From contig OY855904.1 of the NCBI GenBank assembly GCA_963693305.1, positions 30,692,724 through 30,756,723 of the forward strand: DNA of 64,000 nucleotides, given 5' to 3'. The translations under genes were made by a program, and so were the position numbers. Below the pieces are notes generated by a model. The model did no database searches. It was not told the DNA's origin and saw nothing but the letters and a program-made list of their open reading frames with translations. Source of the stretch: Meandrina meandrites (taxonomy: Eukaryota; Cnidaria; Anthozoa; Scleractinia; Meandrinidae). Within the stretch, counting starts at the first letter, position 1. Every line of letters starts with the position of its first letter. Of the stretch, positions 35,801-47,766 are shown in pieces.

Positions 35801-38800
35801 ATGAAGCATGTTTGGATGCTTGGTACTCCCTTGCCTGGGATACTTGCTTGTCACAGGTCTACAGTAGATGCTACACAGTTTATTGTGTGGCTTCAGAAAA
35901 TATCCACCCCCAACCCCTTTGGAAGTTCGAAGGAAATTTCAATGGGGAGAGGGTTGGGGAGCTGAAACCATGAAACCTTCGATCGGGGAGGTATGGAGAT
36001 ATTTTCTTGAACAACACATTATGAAAAATGAAAATTTCTTTTTGTTTTCCAGATATCTTAACAGAGTTGCACGACATCCAATCCTACGAGAAGACCCAGA
36101 TTTTAGACAGTTTTTAGAGGCTGATGTGGTATGTTTAATTTGGATTGGTTTGCATGTAGCGGTGTATACTGTACATGTGCTGCAATTATTGCAGTCATTT
36201 TTAAAGTAACATGATTGTACATTTCATACGTTAGAACTCCCTTATTAATCCATTGATCATAAACTGAGAAAAGACTAGCCTTGTTCAAGAATAAACAAGT
36301 AGAGGTAATGATTTCTGTCTGTCTGTGTTTGTACATATCTACATGAACCTCATTTTGGCAGTTCATGCTATCTAAAGTTGATACATTTCTAGTCGCAGAT
36401 GTACACTGTGTGGCCCTCACACTCAGATTATGAAATTATATGCACTGTACATGTATCTAAGGACAAAATATAGTTGACTGAAAAACAAATTGTTACACAA
36501 TCATGTACATGTACATTCATATGAAGTTTTTTTATTTTCAGTGATGGACCGTAAAAACTATACAACATTCAAAAATAGAAATAAGTTGTGATGATTTGCT
36601 TTCACTTTAGATAACAATATTTAAGCATACACTGAAAAGTTTGCAGGATGAAGTATAAAGCATTCTTTAATACTAACACTGCCTGTGATTTTTTATTTTT
36701 TTTGTGTGTGCATTAGTTACCCAGGGCTAAAGACACTGCAGCACTTAGTGGTGGTGGTCTGAAGCGGTTTGTAAAGTCTGTAGGAGACACTATGTTTTCA
36801 CTCACCACAAAGATGTCTGAATCCGACCAGGTGAGGCACAGTATGATACTCGCCATTGATAGTAACGGTTTGTTGAGTTTGGTTTGTTGAGGGTGACTGG
36901 CATGGCCTGACTCAAAGCAGCAAATGCAGCTTTGTAATCATCATGGTTCTGTATAGGGCGATTTACACTGTATGACTTTCTTGCATTCGACAAGCTTACG
37001 ACAGGCCTACGATATGACTTAGGACCTTTAAAATGTGTGTGTGTCTGTCATAAGGATGCAGTTGGTCGATTTACATAATGCGATTCATGTTGTAGTCATG
37101 GCATAAACTTGTGACGTGCGACAACCCTCCAAGTTTATTTTTTTCGCTAGTGGCCATTTGGCCACTGGCTGCTCAAGTTTGGTCGCCAGTGAAAACTTTT
37201 AGTCACTAAATTAAGCTCACGCTTTCAATCATTCTTCTCAATTTTAGTCACCAGGCTGGAGACTTAGGTTCCAATTTAGTCGCTAGCTCCAAAATTTTAG
37301 TCGCCATGGTCTTAACTTGGAGGGTTGTGCGAGAAAGTTGTACCGTGTAAATCACCCATAACAGAGTTTGAAAGTGCAGTAAAAACCTTGTTTTTTATTC
37401 TTTAGCAAAGTGTCTCCAGGCCTGTACTAGGTTTCTAGCCCACGGATATGAATTTGATCTTACATGTATAAAACTTTGCCTCTGTCGTACCGGTTTTTTT
37501 CCTTGTCAATATTTTTCCCTTTGTGTTATTTTTTTTCTGCAAAGCAGAGAACTTTGACTATCACTTGTGAAATGTGAAGGCAACTAGTAAGAAAAGATAA
37601 TTTGTGCTTAATATTTGAAGCCTTGACAAACTTTATATGAATCTTGCAGCCAATAAGATCATGGCTTAACTGACCAATCAGCTTTAACGGACCAGACTTC
37701 TAACATCAACTGATAACAACATTTCACTTGACGCTGAAGATGACTTCCGCACAATTTGTCAAAATGTCAGTCACCAACAACGGCTCTTTTCAGAACTTCT
37801 CCCATCTAAACTATCACACTACACCAAGTACATTTTTAGTAGCCACAAAAAATAAGACCTTTGTTCCTGTTCAAAAGTGCCAAAATTTATGACCCAAGGG
37901 TAAAAATTAATGTTTCGAGATAATAACTTTTAATTTCATCCAGATAATATGCGCAATTCAAATTTTAAATTTCTTTAATGTGTGTAACATTGTCATCCAT
38001 ACTTGCAGTGGTTTGAAGAGAAGCAGCAACAGATTGAAACTCTTGACCAGCAGTTGAAGAAACTTCATCAAAGTATAGAAATACTTGCATTACAACGAAG
38101 AGGTTGGTTGCTAAATATGACAAAATATTTTTTTCGGTATTTCATATGTACAGGTATCTCAGAGTTCGACATCTCCACCAGCCCGGTAGCCTGAGGCTAG
38201 TAATAATGAGGTCAGGCCAGTAAACGTGTAACGTTTTCTAGCCAACTGGCGAGAAGAAAATTTGAAAGAATTAACAACTAATTTAAATATTTTAAGTTCA
38301 TAATTGTTAAAGGGCCCCAAAGTTGTGTATTGGGCTAGTAAATTTCAAAGAGCACTAACCCAGTGGCTAGTGACTAGGTTGACCAGATGTCGAACCCTGC
38401 ATTATGTGAGTGTTTAGTTACTATATGCAACAACACCGTTTTGTTCTTGTTAGGGCTGCAACGATACACCGGTGCACCGGTGAACCGCGATATTTTTTGT
38501 CACGATACGAATATCGATATTTGAATGGGATATCGCTGTATCGCAAAACAACAAAATATTTCTCATCAAAAATAAAAAATTACTTTACCAACATTCAGAA
38601 ATTACTGTTTTAATCAGTTTTATGACTCCTTACCCAAGTACAGGCCTTTTTTAGCCACAGGGCTTCGTCGTTGCTTAGTATCGCTTCGCATGCTTCCAGT
38701 CACGTATTTTTCAAGATGGCGGCACGAAAGCATGCGTAGTCTTATGCGCCCGCAACAAAAACACGCGGCTCGTTCGTCGCGTTGGTTCTTTCGTCAAAAT

Positions 38801-41800
38801 GTCTTCCTCTGCACCATCCTCTTATAAGTCAAAGGTATGGAAAGACTTTGGATTCAAAGTTTTTTACGATGGCCAAGGAGTGAGACACTTCTCGTAAAAT
38901 TCTTGTGTTATTTTTTACCATTTGTTAATTGTTATCAATGGAAATTAAAGATTCCAAAGCAGTTTAGTAACATTACGTCACTTGTCAGTTGTATGTTATG
39001 ATGTATCGTATCGTGTATCGTATCGTGGCACTTGTACCGAGATATGTATCGGTTGCTAAGAAAATGTATCGTTGCAGCCCTAGTTCTTGTTGCCGTTTTG
39101 CTATTTTGCCCTTCTTTTTGTAACAGTTATGTCACTTTTCACTTTCCTTTCATTTTGTTTACTTCATTAAAATATCAGCCACATACCCGGTAATAGAAAG
39201 ATGAACAGAAGAATGGGAAACGAAAACACCAATGGAAAACTTATCCAGTCTGTCCAATGGAGCTCTTTCAAAGAGAAACTAAGATGTTTGACATTCGCTG
39301 TACAAACAGCCACGATTCACGATTATGTGTACATGTTCTTCTTCATTGTGTATCAAGTACATGTACATGTAGTGTTTTTTGTCTCCCACAGTCTGTGTTT
39401 AACTTTTCAACCGCTACAGTTATATATTTCAAAAGCAAAGAGGAACGTTTTACTTTTTTTTCAGTTGTTACCCAGAACATTCAGATGCATGCCCCTGCTA
39501 ATCAAACATTTATTGTCTTGGTTTGTCTTCGGTTTTATATAATATACCTTAACATTTTCTTCTTCCTTTGCAGACTTGAGTTCTTCCACTGCATCTTTTG
39601 CCAAATCAACTGCAATGCTAAGTAAGTTAATTTTTATTTTCACTGACCTACAATAAGTAACTTGTATAGATGCAGTTTTTAAGGCCCTGAAGTCACTAGC
39701 AATTAGCTACACTTTCAGTGGTGGTAATGAGATGTACAGTATTGTATCTTTTTATAACAACACATCTTTTTATAACAACAACACATCTTTTTATAACAAC
39801 ACATCTTCAGCTCGATAAGCTTTTTATAACATCAACACATAACATCAACATCAACACATCTTTTTATAACAACACATCTTCAGCTCGATAAGCTTTTTAG
39901 TTTTTCTGAGTGTTGTTACCAATATCCTGTTTTAATTTATTTTTTTTTTAAGCATTGTATGAAGTCTTTTTCTGGTAATAAAGTTGTTGTTGTTGTTGTC
40001 AGTATTTTTCCCTCGTCACTTATAATTATTGTGTAGCATTTGTAAGCAGTCCATGCTGTTGTAAGGGGTCCATGAGGAGGAGTTGAAAAGACTAGGCTAC
40101 TCCTGGGAAGGAACCAAAGCATTAAGCAAAGAACCATGTTAGTTGAATGATACTGGTGGATGCCCTTTGCTCCCATGGGGGCGATAAGGAACAATGATGA
40201 TGATGATGACTCGCTGCAATTCATTTGATTGTTGTTCAACAGGTAATGCTGAGGAACATGCTACACTGTCTCGTGCACTTTCGCAACTCGCTGAAGTTGA
40301 AGAGAAAATCGAACAGCTTCATATACAGCAGGTAACAACTGTGATCAACTTGTATTTCTCAACTTGTATTTCTCAACTGTCAACTCTGAATTTCTCTTGC
40401 CGCTATCCATGGTCAGTTCTCAAGGACAGTTTTCAAATATTCTGCAACTTTTTTCATTTTCTATTTTATTTTAACAATGTTTCATTGGGAGAATTTGATG
40501 TTTATTCTAGATTTTTTTTCTAGCACACATGTACTTGAATTTACAAACTAAGGTCGAAGTGAATTTTGGAGTTGAATTGTCGGTTACAGAATAAACATAA
40601 TTTTGGCATGATTTAAATCTTCTGAGACACACTTGAACTTTTGATAAAATAAAATTGTTTTCCCCACATACTTTTCAAAGATTCAATTTAATTTTTCCAC
40701 GGCTGATCCCAGGTCAAGGGGAGAATTAACAACTCCAAAACGTTCATGATTACGAAGATTACAATAAACGCTTTGTGATGATAGCCTCCTGCGCAGATGT
40801 CTCTGGGCTCGTCACGAGTGAACAAAACTGAGAAATTATGAAATGCTACAATATAGGATACATACACGTACATTTATACTTTACAACTGTGTAGTGTACA
40901 AGATAACTTTGCAATCAGCATTGGGAGATGCAGGTATATTTTTGCACGAGAGTGTTTTTTGATTAATCCCTGCTGTATTTCAGGCGGACTCTGACTTTTA
41001 TGTTTTGGCTGAACTGCTGAAGGATTACATTGGTCTGATTCAAGCAGTCAAGGTGAGAAACTACGTCTTAAAATCTGTAATTGCATTTCAAAAAATAAGT
41101 AAGTCATTCACTATTCTGATTTTAACACCCGGAATGCTAGAAGTTAAGAACATTTTTTTAAAAACTCGGCCTAGTTATAAGAAGCACCCATCTTCCTTTT
41201 ATGTCCCTAAAAATTTTCACATAGTTTGTATACCGCATTTTTATCTTGCTGCCAAATGTTGCACCGTTTATCACAGAAGAAGGTCTTCTATCTTTCACTA
41301 TCACACATCAAAGAGGCCGCTCCTAAGCGTTACTGAAAGTTTAAAGTTAATTCCTACTTGTGCCTTTGGTTGGTTTCCAGTGTTTGTTGTTTAGGAAAGT
41401 ATTTCCTTGACCCTTTATCCAATGAACTCTTGTTCTATGAGTAGATCTCAATCAGACTGCTGCATATTTAAGGTTACACATGTACGAAACCCACGTTTAA
41501 AGGTTTCTTCTGGCAAAGCAGTGAAGTTGTTTCTGTCCTTTCGTTTCCACAGGCAAGCTTCCATGAGCGTGTTCGTTCATACAGCAACTGGCAGCATGCA
41601 CAGCAGATGCTGACTAAGAAGAGAGAAGCTCTGGTCAAACTGGAACTGGCGTCCAAAAATGAAAAACTCCCTCAAGCACAGGAGGAGGTCAAAGAGGTTA
41701 GAAATCTGATATTTGTTAAGACATTTGCGCCAAGGTCCTACGGCTGTGCGATCATAGACCTGGTTAACCAGAGAGCACTGAGTTTTGTCTTCTAGTACGG

Positions 41801-42751
41801 AGAACGATTTGAAGTACGGTAACTATCTATGTGCGTTAACGGGGCTTCCTTATTGCTAATACATAGTGAAAAGACGGTGTCCTCCTTTTTTCCTGTCTTC
41901 TCGTTTATAGTGGGAACAAAAGGTGGAGAAGGGAGAAGAAGACTTTGGAAAGATTTCAAAGATGATCCAGAAAGAGATGGCTCGATTTGAGGTGAGAACC
42001 GTGCATGAAAGAAGGGGAACAAGCAAATAAATGTACTACTGGGCAAATAAAACGAAAACGAAATGCTTAACAGGCTAGAAGGAATAGTTGATACTGAAAA
42101 AATACTAGTTATTTGACATCTAGAAGAGCATTTGGCATGAATCTTCTGACTATCCCTTAACTAAACCGCTGTAATGTTATCTGACCTATCACCATGGAGG
42201 CGAAAAAGCTATGAACCAATAAGAACTCGCGTCAGAGACGTGCCACCGGTGCCAAGCGCGGGAAAATGCGCGTTCGCCAAGCAACGGTTGGTTTTGTTTC
42301 TGATTGGATGAAATACAACAAGTGAACAGTTTGCATGCACGAGTTTCATTACGTTGATTGAGCCAGTCAAACAGGTTGGCCAACGCAAAACCGGTCTACA
42401 GTAAAACGAAAACTAACGGGTTCTTTCGTCCACAGAAAAACCGAGTGAAAGATTTCCGTGAATCAATGATCAAGTATCTGGAAGCCATGATGGAAAGCCA
42501 GCAACAGGTTTGTCACTAAGGGAGGGGAGGTTGGCTTTTTATAAGTGTGTGAAAGAGCATCAGCATGAATGATTAATACCGACTAGCATCTTCACGTCCT
42601 TTGGTGCACCAAGAGTAAAATATAACCTATAGTTTTACTGAATTATTTTGCTAATACATGTATATTCCTGGTCGGCTAATTATCTGCTTTTCTTTCGCAG
42701 CTGATCAAGTACTGGGAGGGTTTCCTACCTGAGGCTAAAGCCATCGCATAG
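26880..42751 (+). CDS. SNX2: Sorting nexin SNX1/SNX2 orthologue, 15 exons, complete
   Basis: Exons are 26880-27179, 29544-29622, 29770-29813, 30349-30490, 31247-31328, 36053-36128, 36717-36830, 38009-38102, 39574-39621, 40243-40331, 40984-41052, 41553-41696, 41911-41991, 42436-42507 and 42701-42751. Total 1485 nt, 494 aa plus TAG; all joins keep frame and use GT-AG. The first donor (GAG/GTTGGA) is weak. The product is a membrane-remodelling partner of retromer on endosomes. An acidic N-terminus (1-115) is followed by the PX phosphoinositide-binding domain (about 116-237, with RRFSDFLGLHDRL and IVPPAPEKSVVG), a linker, then the BAR domain (WFEEKQQQIETLDQQLKKLH, LSRALSQLAEVEEKIEQLH) and the tail LIKYWEGFLPEAKAIA, almost as in human SNX2. 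Length is close to the vertebrate proteins (about 520). The ATG lies in AAGATGGCGG, a YY1-like start context. Invertebrates usually have one SNX1/2 gene, so SNX1 is an equally fair name. Confidence 0.95.
27651..27702. repeat. Shortened relative of the palindromic MITE
   Basis: TTGTTGTGGTTAAATTT joined to AAACCAAAGATAAAATTAAA and ACCACAACATATA reproduces the ends of the 24933-25070 palindrome with the centre lost. It sits in intron 1 of the sorting nexin gene. Confidence 0.6.
31509..31577. repeat. 19-bp-arm hairpin
   Basis: CCCGCAGATAAGCCGCACC (31509-31527) and its exact complement (31559-31577) enclose 31 bp. It is probably a small foldback element inside the 4.2-kb element. Confidence 0.7.
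32738..33715. mobile_element. 978-bp long-TIR element with perfect 9-bp TSD, carrying helicase 5' end in both arms
   Basis: GGGTAATCA at 32729-32737 and 33716-33724 is an exact 9-bp target duplication. TIRs of about 270 bp start TAGCCTG(T/C)GTTGCAGAC. The left arm on the plus strand and the right arm on the minus strand both contain the beginning of a RecQ-like helicase reading frame (QWKLAFEAVKKQLEPD near 32977-33020). The right arm continues on the minus strand to a damaged DVFVNL..TGFGKSLIF segment (about 33340-33405). The element is therefore a foldback of two copies of one end. It is nested in the 31345-35546 element. Confidence 0.8.
37122..37327. mobile_element. 206-bp MITE in SNX2 intron 7
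   Basis: CAACCCTCCAAGTT and its complement form the ends. TGCGA flanks both sides (37117-37121, 37328-37332), a possible 5-bp target duplication. The core repeats TTTAGTCGCCA/TTTTAGTCACT-type units. Confidence 0.7.
37640..37830 (-). mobile_element. Penelope-like terminal fragment in SNX2 intron 7
   Basis: Same sequence order as the right end of the 22557-24364 element: CAGCCAATAA, AACTGACCAATCAG, CAACATTTCACTTGACG, GATGACTTCCGCA, GTCAGTCACCAACAAC, CTATCACACTACACCAAG. Diverged and without coding content. Confidence 0.7.
38451..39082. mobile_element. 632-bp hAT-type MITE in SNX2 intron 8
   Basis: The ends TAGGGCTGCAACGATAC and GTATCGTTGCAGCCCTA are exact inverted repeats, flanked by an exact 8-bp duplication GTTCTTGT (38443-38450, 39083-39090). 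TAGGGCTGCAAC ends with an 8-bp duplication are typical of hAT elements. It has ATCG-rich subterminal repeats and no transposase. Confidence 0.88.
39749..39898 (+). repeat. Minisatellite with CTTTTTATAACAACACAT units
   Basis: Several copies of CTTTTTATAACAACACAT, and two copies of a longer unit ending CTTCAGCTCGATAAG, lie in tandem with small indels, in SNX2 intron 9. Confidence 0.75.
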
Positions 42752-43860
42752 ACAACGAATTATTTCAATATCTTTCAATTACAATTAATACTTAGTACAT
42801 ATGTACGTTTCCTTTTAAGCACTTGATTCTTGCAGTAGTTACAATCTCGCAATGAAATGTTGTTACATTTCTATCAACGTTCATGTCTGATTTCGTGAAG
42901 ATATTTTAGCGTTATGCATGTACTTTTACTAGTCACTGCGTAACATTGGAAACTTTGTCACGTGCTAAACTTTGCAGCGTTGCGTGACGCAAAAAGTTCT
43001 GTCACGAAAATGTCGTGTGTGCCAGATAAGGTACTGTTTGTTCATGGTTCTATACAGTCAAAAGGGAAAAACGAAACGTGATCTTGGCAGCTGATAAAAT
43101 AATCAAAATATCACTTACCGTTTAACGTGACTGAATTCCCCTACAAGGTAATCTTCATTCTTTGTTTAATCTTTTGCGTAATGATTAGAAATAATGGCAC
43201 AATTTATTAAAGGATTTCCATATTAAACGGCTCTTTTTTATATTAAACAAGACTCGAGATTAAATTTCGCGGACAGAGTTTAGTTAGGTTATGTTAACAA
43301 TCAATTATGAAACTGAAGAGAGCTAATCAAATAATGGATGTTTTTGTAGTAAGAAGGCATGTTTATGTCGAGAGTTATAAGCAAAATGAAATAAAGCTTG
43401 ACTGTTGTATCTCTTCCTGTTTGTTTTATTACGTTTTTGGTAATAGGTTACCGAAGGTAACGTAATGGCGAGAATATCTGTATTTAATGCCTTTAGGGAA
43501 TCAGTAATTGCTGATAAGGAATTTTCAAGTTTGCTTCTGAAGGTTGCAAAAGATGAAGAGCCAGTTAATCTCGGGAGTGAGAAAATTGATAAACATTTGG
43601 GCCTTAACTGTGCTGAATCGAAACGGGAAATTGCCTGAAATTTGTTTTAAAATAGTGCTAGACAAAAGGAATTTGTGTGCCTTGCGTTGCAGCAGTTGGT
43701 TTGGTTATTTCTTGGTTTTTGTCTGTTTTTACCATCTTCCTGATTACCTCTTCATTGTAATATTAAAATGACCTATGCAGGTAGGATTCATACGGGTTAT
43801 ACAAAAACCTTAAAAGCCATGGAATGTTAGAAATTTTATTTTCAGTTCTGGAAATGACGG
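42752..43860 (+). other. 3' flank of SNX2 and orphan 3' end of an array gene
   Basis: About 43250-43415 resembles the 3' end of the membrane-protein gene at 49589-49940: both contain GAGTTTAGTTAGGTTAT and AAGCAAAATGAAATAAA followed by CTTGACTG. The AATAAA at about 43388 may serve SNX2 or be a relic of another array copy. No coding exon is seen. Confidence 0.5.
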
Positions 43861-45430
43861 TCATTGTACAAAAGAAGAAGAAGAAAAAAGTGAAAACGTA
43901 CCCAAAATCAGGATAATTTTTAAAAGATGTCCAAGAAAATGGTCAAACTTTGAGAAGTCATGGAAAAGATTGTTTGCTGTTCTCAAGTTTAAATTTAAAG
44001 TCTCTAGATTTTCGTCAAAACCTTTTATATACCTTTTGAGGGTACTATTTGAGATTACAATTACTTTTTTTGCAGAAGAGCGACTTTAATTCTACCTAAC
44101 TCAGTGTTTTGCCACGCTCAAAGATTGAAAGTTACCCGAAATCTGCCCCTCGCTGGCACTCATCAAAAGTATATCGGGTGTTACTAATACCGGGAACGGG
44201 GAACCGGGAACGGGAGTCTGGGAACGAGTGTACAGCGGTAATCCGTATAAGAATTCAAAATGGCGGACGAAATCACGGAAAAGGGTCTGGAAACTAATTT
44301 TGAGCACTCGATCAGCATGGGCGATAGGTTTAGGATTTATTGAATTGTTTTACATGATTTTAACTTGAGCGATGGCTATGGGATCAGTTTCTCTTGGATG
44401 TGATTGATGCAGCGTAACTAGTAGTCTAAATGTGACTCAAGACAGCAAGGGACCGCCAACAATAGTGCTACCAACGTAGAGATCCCAGCCGGAAAAATGA
44501 AGGAACATAGCAAACACGAACAACGTTATGTGCCAGCGGGAGATTGTGTAGATTAAATGAAATGAAGAACATTGTCCAAGAAGGAAAATGCTATTTACGA
44601 CAAAGAAAAGTAATTTCAACCTGGGTTGGTAAACCTTATACCTTTCGTATTTTAGCATGCCATGTGTTTAAAGCTGCTCAGGGCTTTCCAAAGAAGACAA
44701 TTGACTAAAATGAAGCATTTAAAAGTTCTATCCATGTTTCATTTCTATACTGTTTACTATTTTGTTCGATACAAATATATAATGTAACTTGTATTTCCTG
44801 ATGTTACTTTGCGTTAATCTGTTGGGTTATTAGTAAGCAAATTTGTATTCGCACAAACAAGATAATCTGCTAACGTTGTTCCATGGTAATTATTAGCTCG
44901 TTAAGCAGATCTTCACATTGAATTATTTGAATAAATTTGATTTTTATTTAGTTTCCTATACGACTGCCTTATTTAACTCTGTTAACTCTGCCTTATTTGT
45001 GTTAGCACCATCCATTACCGACATCCCTGACAACGATGTTGGGCTCTACACATCATACGCTTAAAAAAGCATATCGTCTAATTTTACTGCAAAAGGCAAC
45101 CTAACGTTAAAAATAATCTAATTAAGTAACAGTAAACATTTACTTTCATCAGTAAGCTACATATTTACTCTATTTCCGTGTTTTCGTCCGCCATTTTGAA
45201 TTCTCATAAGGATTACCGCTGTACACTCGTTCCCAGACTCCCGTTCCCGGTTCCCCGTTCCCCGTTCCCGCTATTAGTAACACCCAAGTATATCGGATTC
45301 TGGGACGACATCTATCAAAACGTCTCCAGGTGCCGAAGGGCTCTGGGAACAAAAATATCCCCGAAATTCATGACGTAATGCATTTATCTGTTGTCCCGGA
45401 TTTAATGAAGCTTCGATTAATTTTGTTTGT
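43860..45430 (+). pseudogene. Array copy 1: promoter/first-exon region only, split by a TIR element
   Basis: The blocks AACGTACCCAAAATC, GAAAATGGTCAAACTTTG, CGTCAAAACC and, after the inserted element, TGGGACGACATC, GTGCCGAAGGGCTC and TTCATGACGTAA appear in the same order as in the promoter regions at 45470-46020, 53570-53785 and 58850-59417. No coding exon follows before copy 2 begins. Confidence 0.65.
44176..45285. mobile_element. 1110-bp long-TIR element with exact 9-bp TSD (MULE-like)
   Basis: AAGTATATC flanks both sides (44167-44175, 45286-45294). TIRs of about 105 and 112 bp begin GGGTGTTACTAATA; they differ by one extra AACGGGG unit and a few bases. Long TIRs with 9-bp duplications fit Mutator-like elements. 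The TIRs include a GAATTCAAAATGGCGGACG stretch. There is no transposase, so it is non-autonomous. It sits in the promoter region of array copy 1. Confidence 0.85.
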
Positions 45431-46499
45431 TTGTTTGTTTGCGAAAAAAAGGCAAACAAAAACGTACCCGAAACAACAACAAACACCATTTTATCAAGAT
45501 ATATTTTTTAAAAAATCTTAAGAAAATAGTCAAATTTTGAAAAAGCGTGTAAAGAATTTTTAATAATTGTATTCTGCGGGCGATTGTAAGTTTTAATAGT
45601 AGATTTAAAGGCGCGAGGTTATCGTCAAACCAGTTTGTTTATCTTTTGAGACTACCACTGGCAAGAGCAACTTTAAAGACGACCGTTTACCTGAGTGTTC
45701 AGCCTTGATCAAAGATTGCAAGTTACTACAATGGCTACTTTCAGCATAAACAGACGAAAACAGTCGTGGATAGAACGGGGTCGCGCCAATTAGGTTCTTT
45801 TTAAATCTTGTATTTAAAAACCAATCTGGTGCCCGATAATTGTGTGCTGATTCTGGGACGAGCTAATCGTCCCCAAAGTGCCGAAGGGCTCTGGAGACGA
45901 AAATTAACCCGAAAATTCATGACGTATACATTTATGATCTATTTGTGGGACCGCGGGGAAGTCCCAGATTTTATGAAATTTCGATTCGTTTTACAAAGCG
46001 AGAGGATTGAAAACATCGCGGTGAGTATTCATTTCTTACGCTTATACGAGGATTAATCTTGATGTATTGGGAATATTGAGCCCCTTTTCATAGCCAATAC
46101 ACAACGTTACGTATAGTGTAATGATAAAAGCAATTTCGTATGTTGTGCGCCTTGATCCTTCATGCATGTCTGTATATATAGTTCTTATATATTACCGAGG
46201 AACTGAGACGAAAGAACTGAAATCTCTAAAGCAGTCCCGTGTAATCATGCATTGTAACATGAATGGTGGAAGTACGAGTTCTTTGGTTGCATGATCTTGA
46301 CATGAGAAGATGAAAATTGCCTGATTTAATCATTAAGAATGCATTCAGAACAGAATGACCCTGACTATGACCTGTCTGTAATCGAACACTTTCATTTGGT
46401 CTAACGTGATTTTTCAGTAAAGAAGACATAACCCCGGGGCTACTCTACGGCCTTTTTGACGAAGGTGTGATCTTTAAACCAAAATGTATAATTATGATT

Positions 46500-46830
46500 T
46501 TCCATCAAAAGGGTCATGAGGAAAACGAAGATTGGGATAGGATGGGAAAATAGGATAAGGATTTGAAATATAAATAAAAAGAATTAGGATATAAATTGTG
46601 AATAGGATTAAAATTATAAAGAAGGAGGAGAAGAAGACCAAGGAGAATGGAAAAGGTAAGGTAGGGTAAGAAGGGAAATAGAGAAGGAAGAGAATGGGAA
46701 AGAGTAGGACAAGAGCGAGGGTAGGGGGGGGGGGGGACGAGGAAGAAGAACAGAAAGCAGGGACGAGAGGTATAGGAGGAAAAGGATAGTAAAGAAGGAT
46801 AAGGCTAAGGATGCGTAGGATGAGATTGTA
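46500..46830 (+). repeat. Purine-rich intronic tract
   Basis: About 330 bp of strongly G/A-biased DNA (AGGATAAGG, AAGAAGGAGGAGAAG) with a G run at 46724. A homologous tract is in copy 3 at about 54290-54560, so it predates the duplication. Confidence 0.65.
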
Positions 46831-47766
46831 GGAATGAGAATGGACATGTTGAATGTATCACTGACATCTAATTTCATTTGAAAGTCCTCCTGTATTCTCA
46901 TCTTAAAACAGTACGCTCGGACAAAGAGTACCCTAAACTTTGTTTGTTATTTTATATTTTGCAGAAAAAAGACGCTATTTTTGACGAGGATTGTTTCTGG
47001 TTTTATTTTTGTCGAACAACTTACAACAGCAGGTAAGTACAAACTCAATTTGGGCATTTTTATTAGAATGACAGAGTTAAAAAAAAACCAGATCAAAAGG
47101 GTTTTGTGCAGTGTCTCATCTCTGATTTCAAAACTCTTCAAACTTTTAAAAATGTCAACAAAACGGCAAATTTAAACTTGCTTTAAAATAATAACAATAT
47201 TAGTATTATAAGAACGCTAAAATTGTATAAAATCTGAAACTCCAAATTGTTTGTCTTTGGAAACGTCAAGACAAGTGATCAAAAATCTGAGCCAAAAAAA
47301 AACTGTTCCCCGATAAAGTGTTTTCAAAGGCGGCCGTATACGTAGGGCGTTATTCGTCATAATTTTTGTAATTGTGCGTATATTTGATAAAAAAACAGTA
47401 CATTCACCTTGTGGACTCTCTTTTTCTAATGGCGCTAATTGTAATTTTCAGATCAACACACCGTCTGCGTTTTAGTGCTTTGTTCCCGTTCTGGGTGAGT
47501 ACATTGTCAACTATGGCCGTGATTTGAACTCTTCAATGGCAAAAACATGTGCAAAAAGCTTATCTTTGTGCGCACCTGTTTCCAAAATATGATGGTTGGA
47601 AACCTTCCTCAGCCAGCAGCAAATTGGTAGTTATCAAGAACCCCTAAATTACGTAATCTTGGAATTAGCAGGAGCATAACTAATTAAGGGAGGTTTCGTC
47701 AGTCACAGGGTATACAGGCAAGAGTTTTGCTTTCATTCAACGAACCGACCCTCTCACCCAAACATC

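Noticed and set aside
39749..39898. CRISPR-like array
   Set aside because: The units are directly adjacent or overlapping with small indels, without unique spacers; it is a minisatellite.
46614..46901. Minus-strand serine/leucine-rich ORF
   Set aside because: It is the translation of the complement of the purine-rich intron tract.
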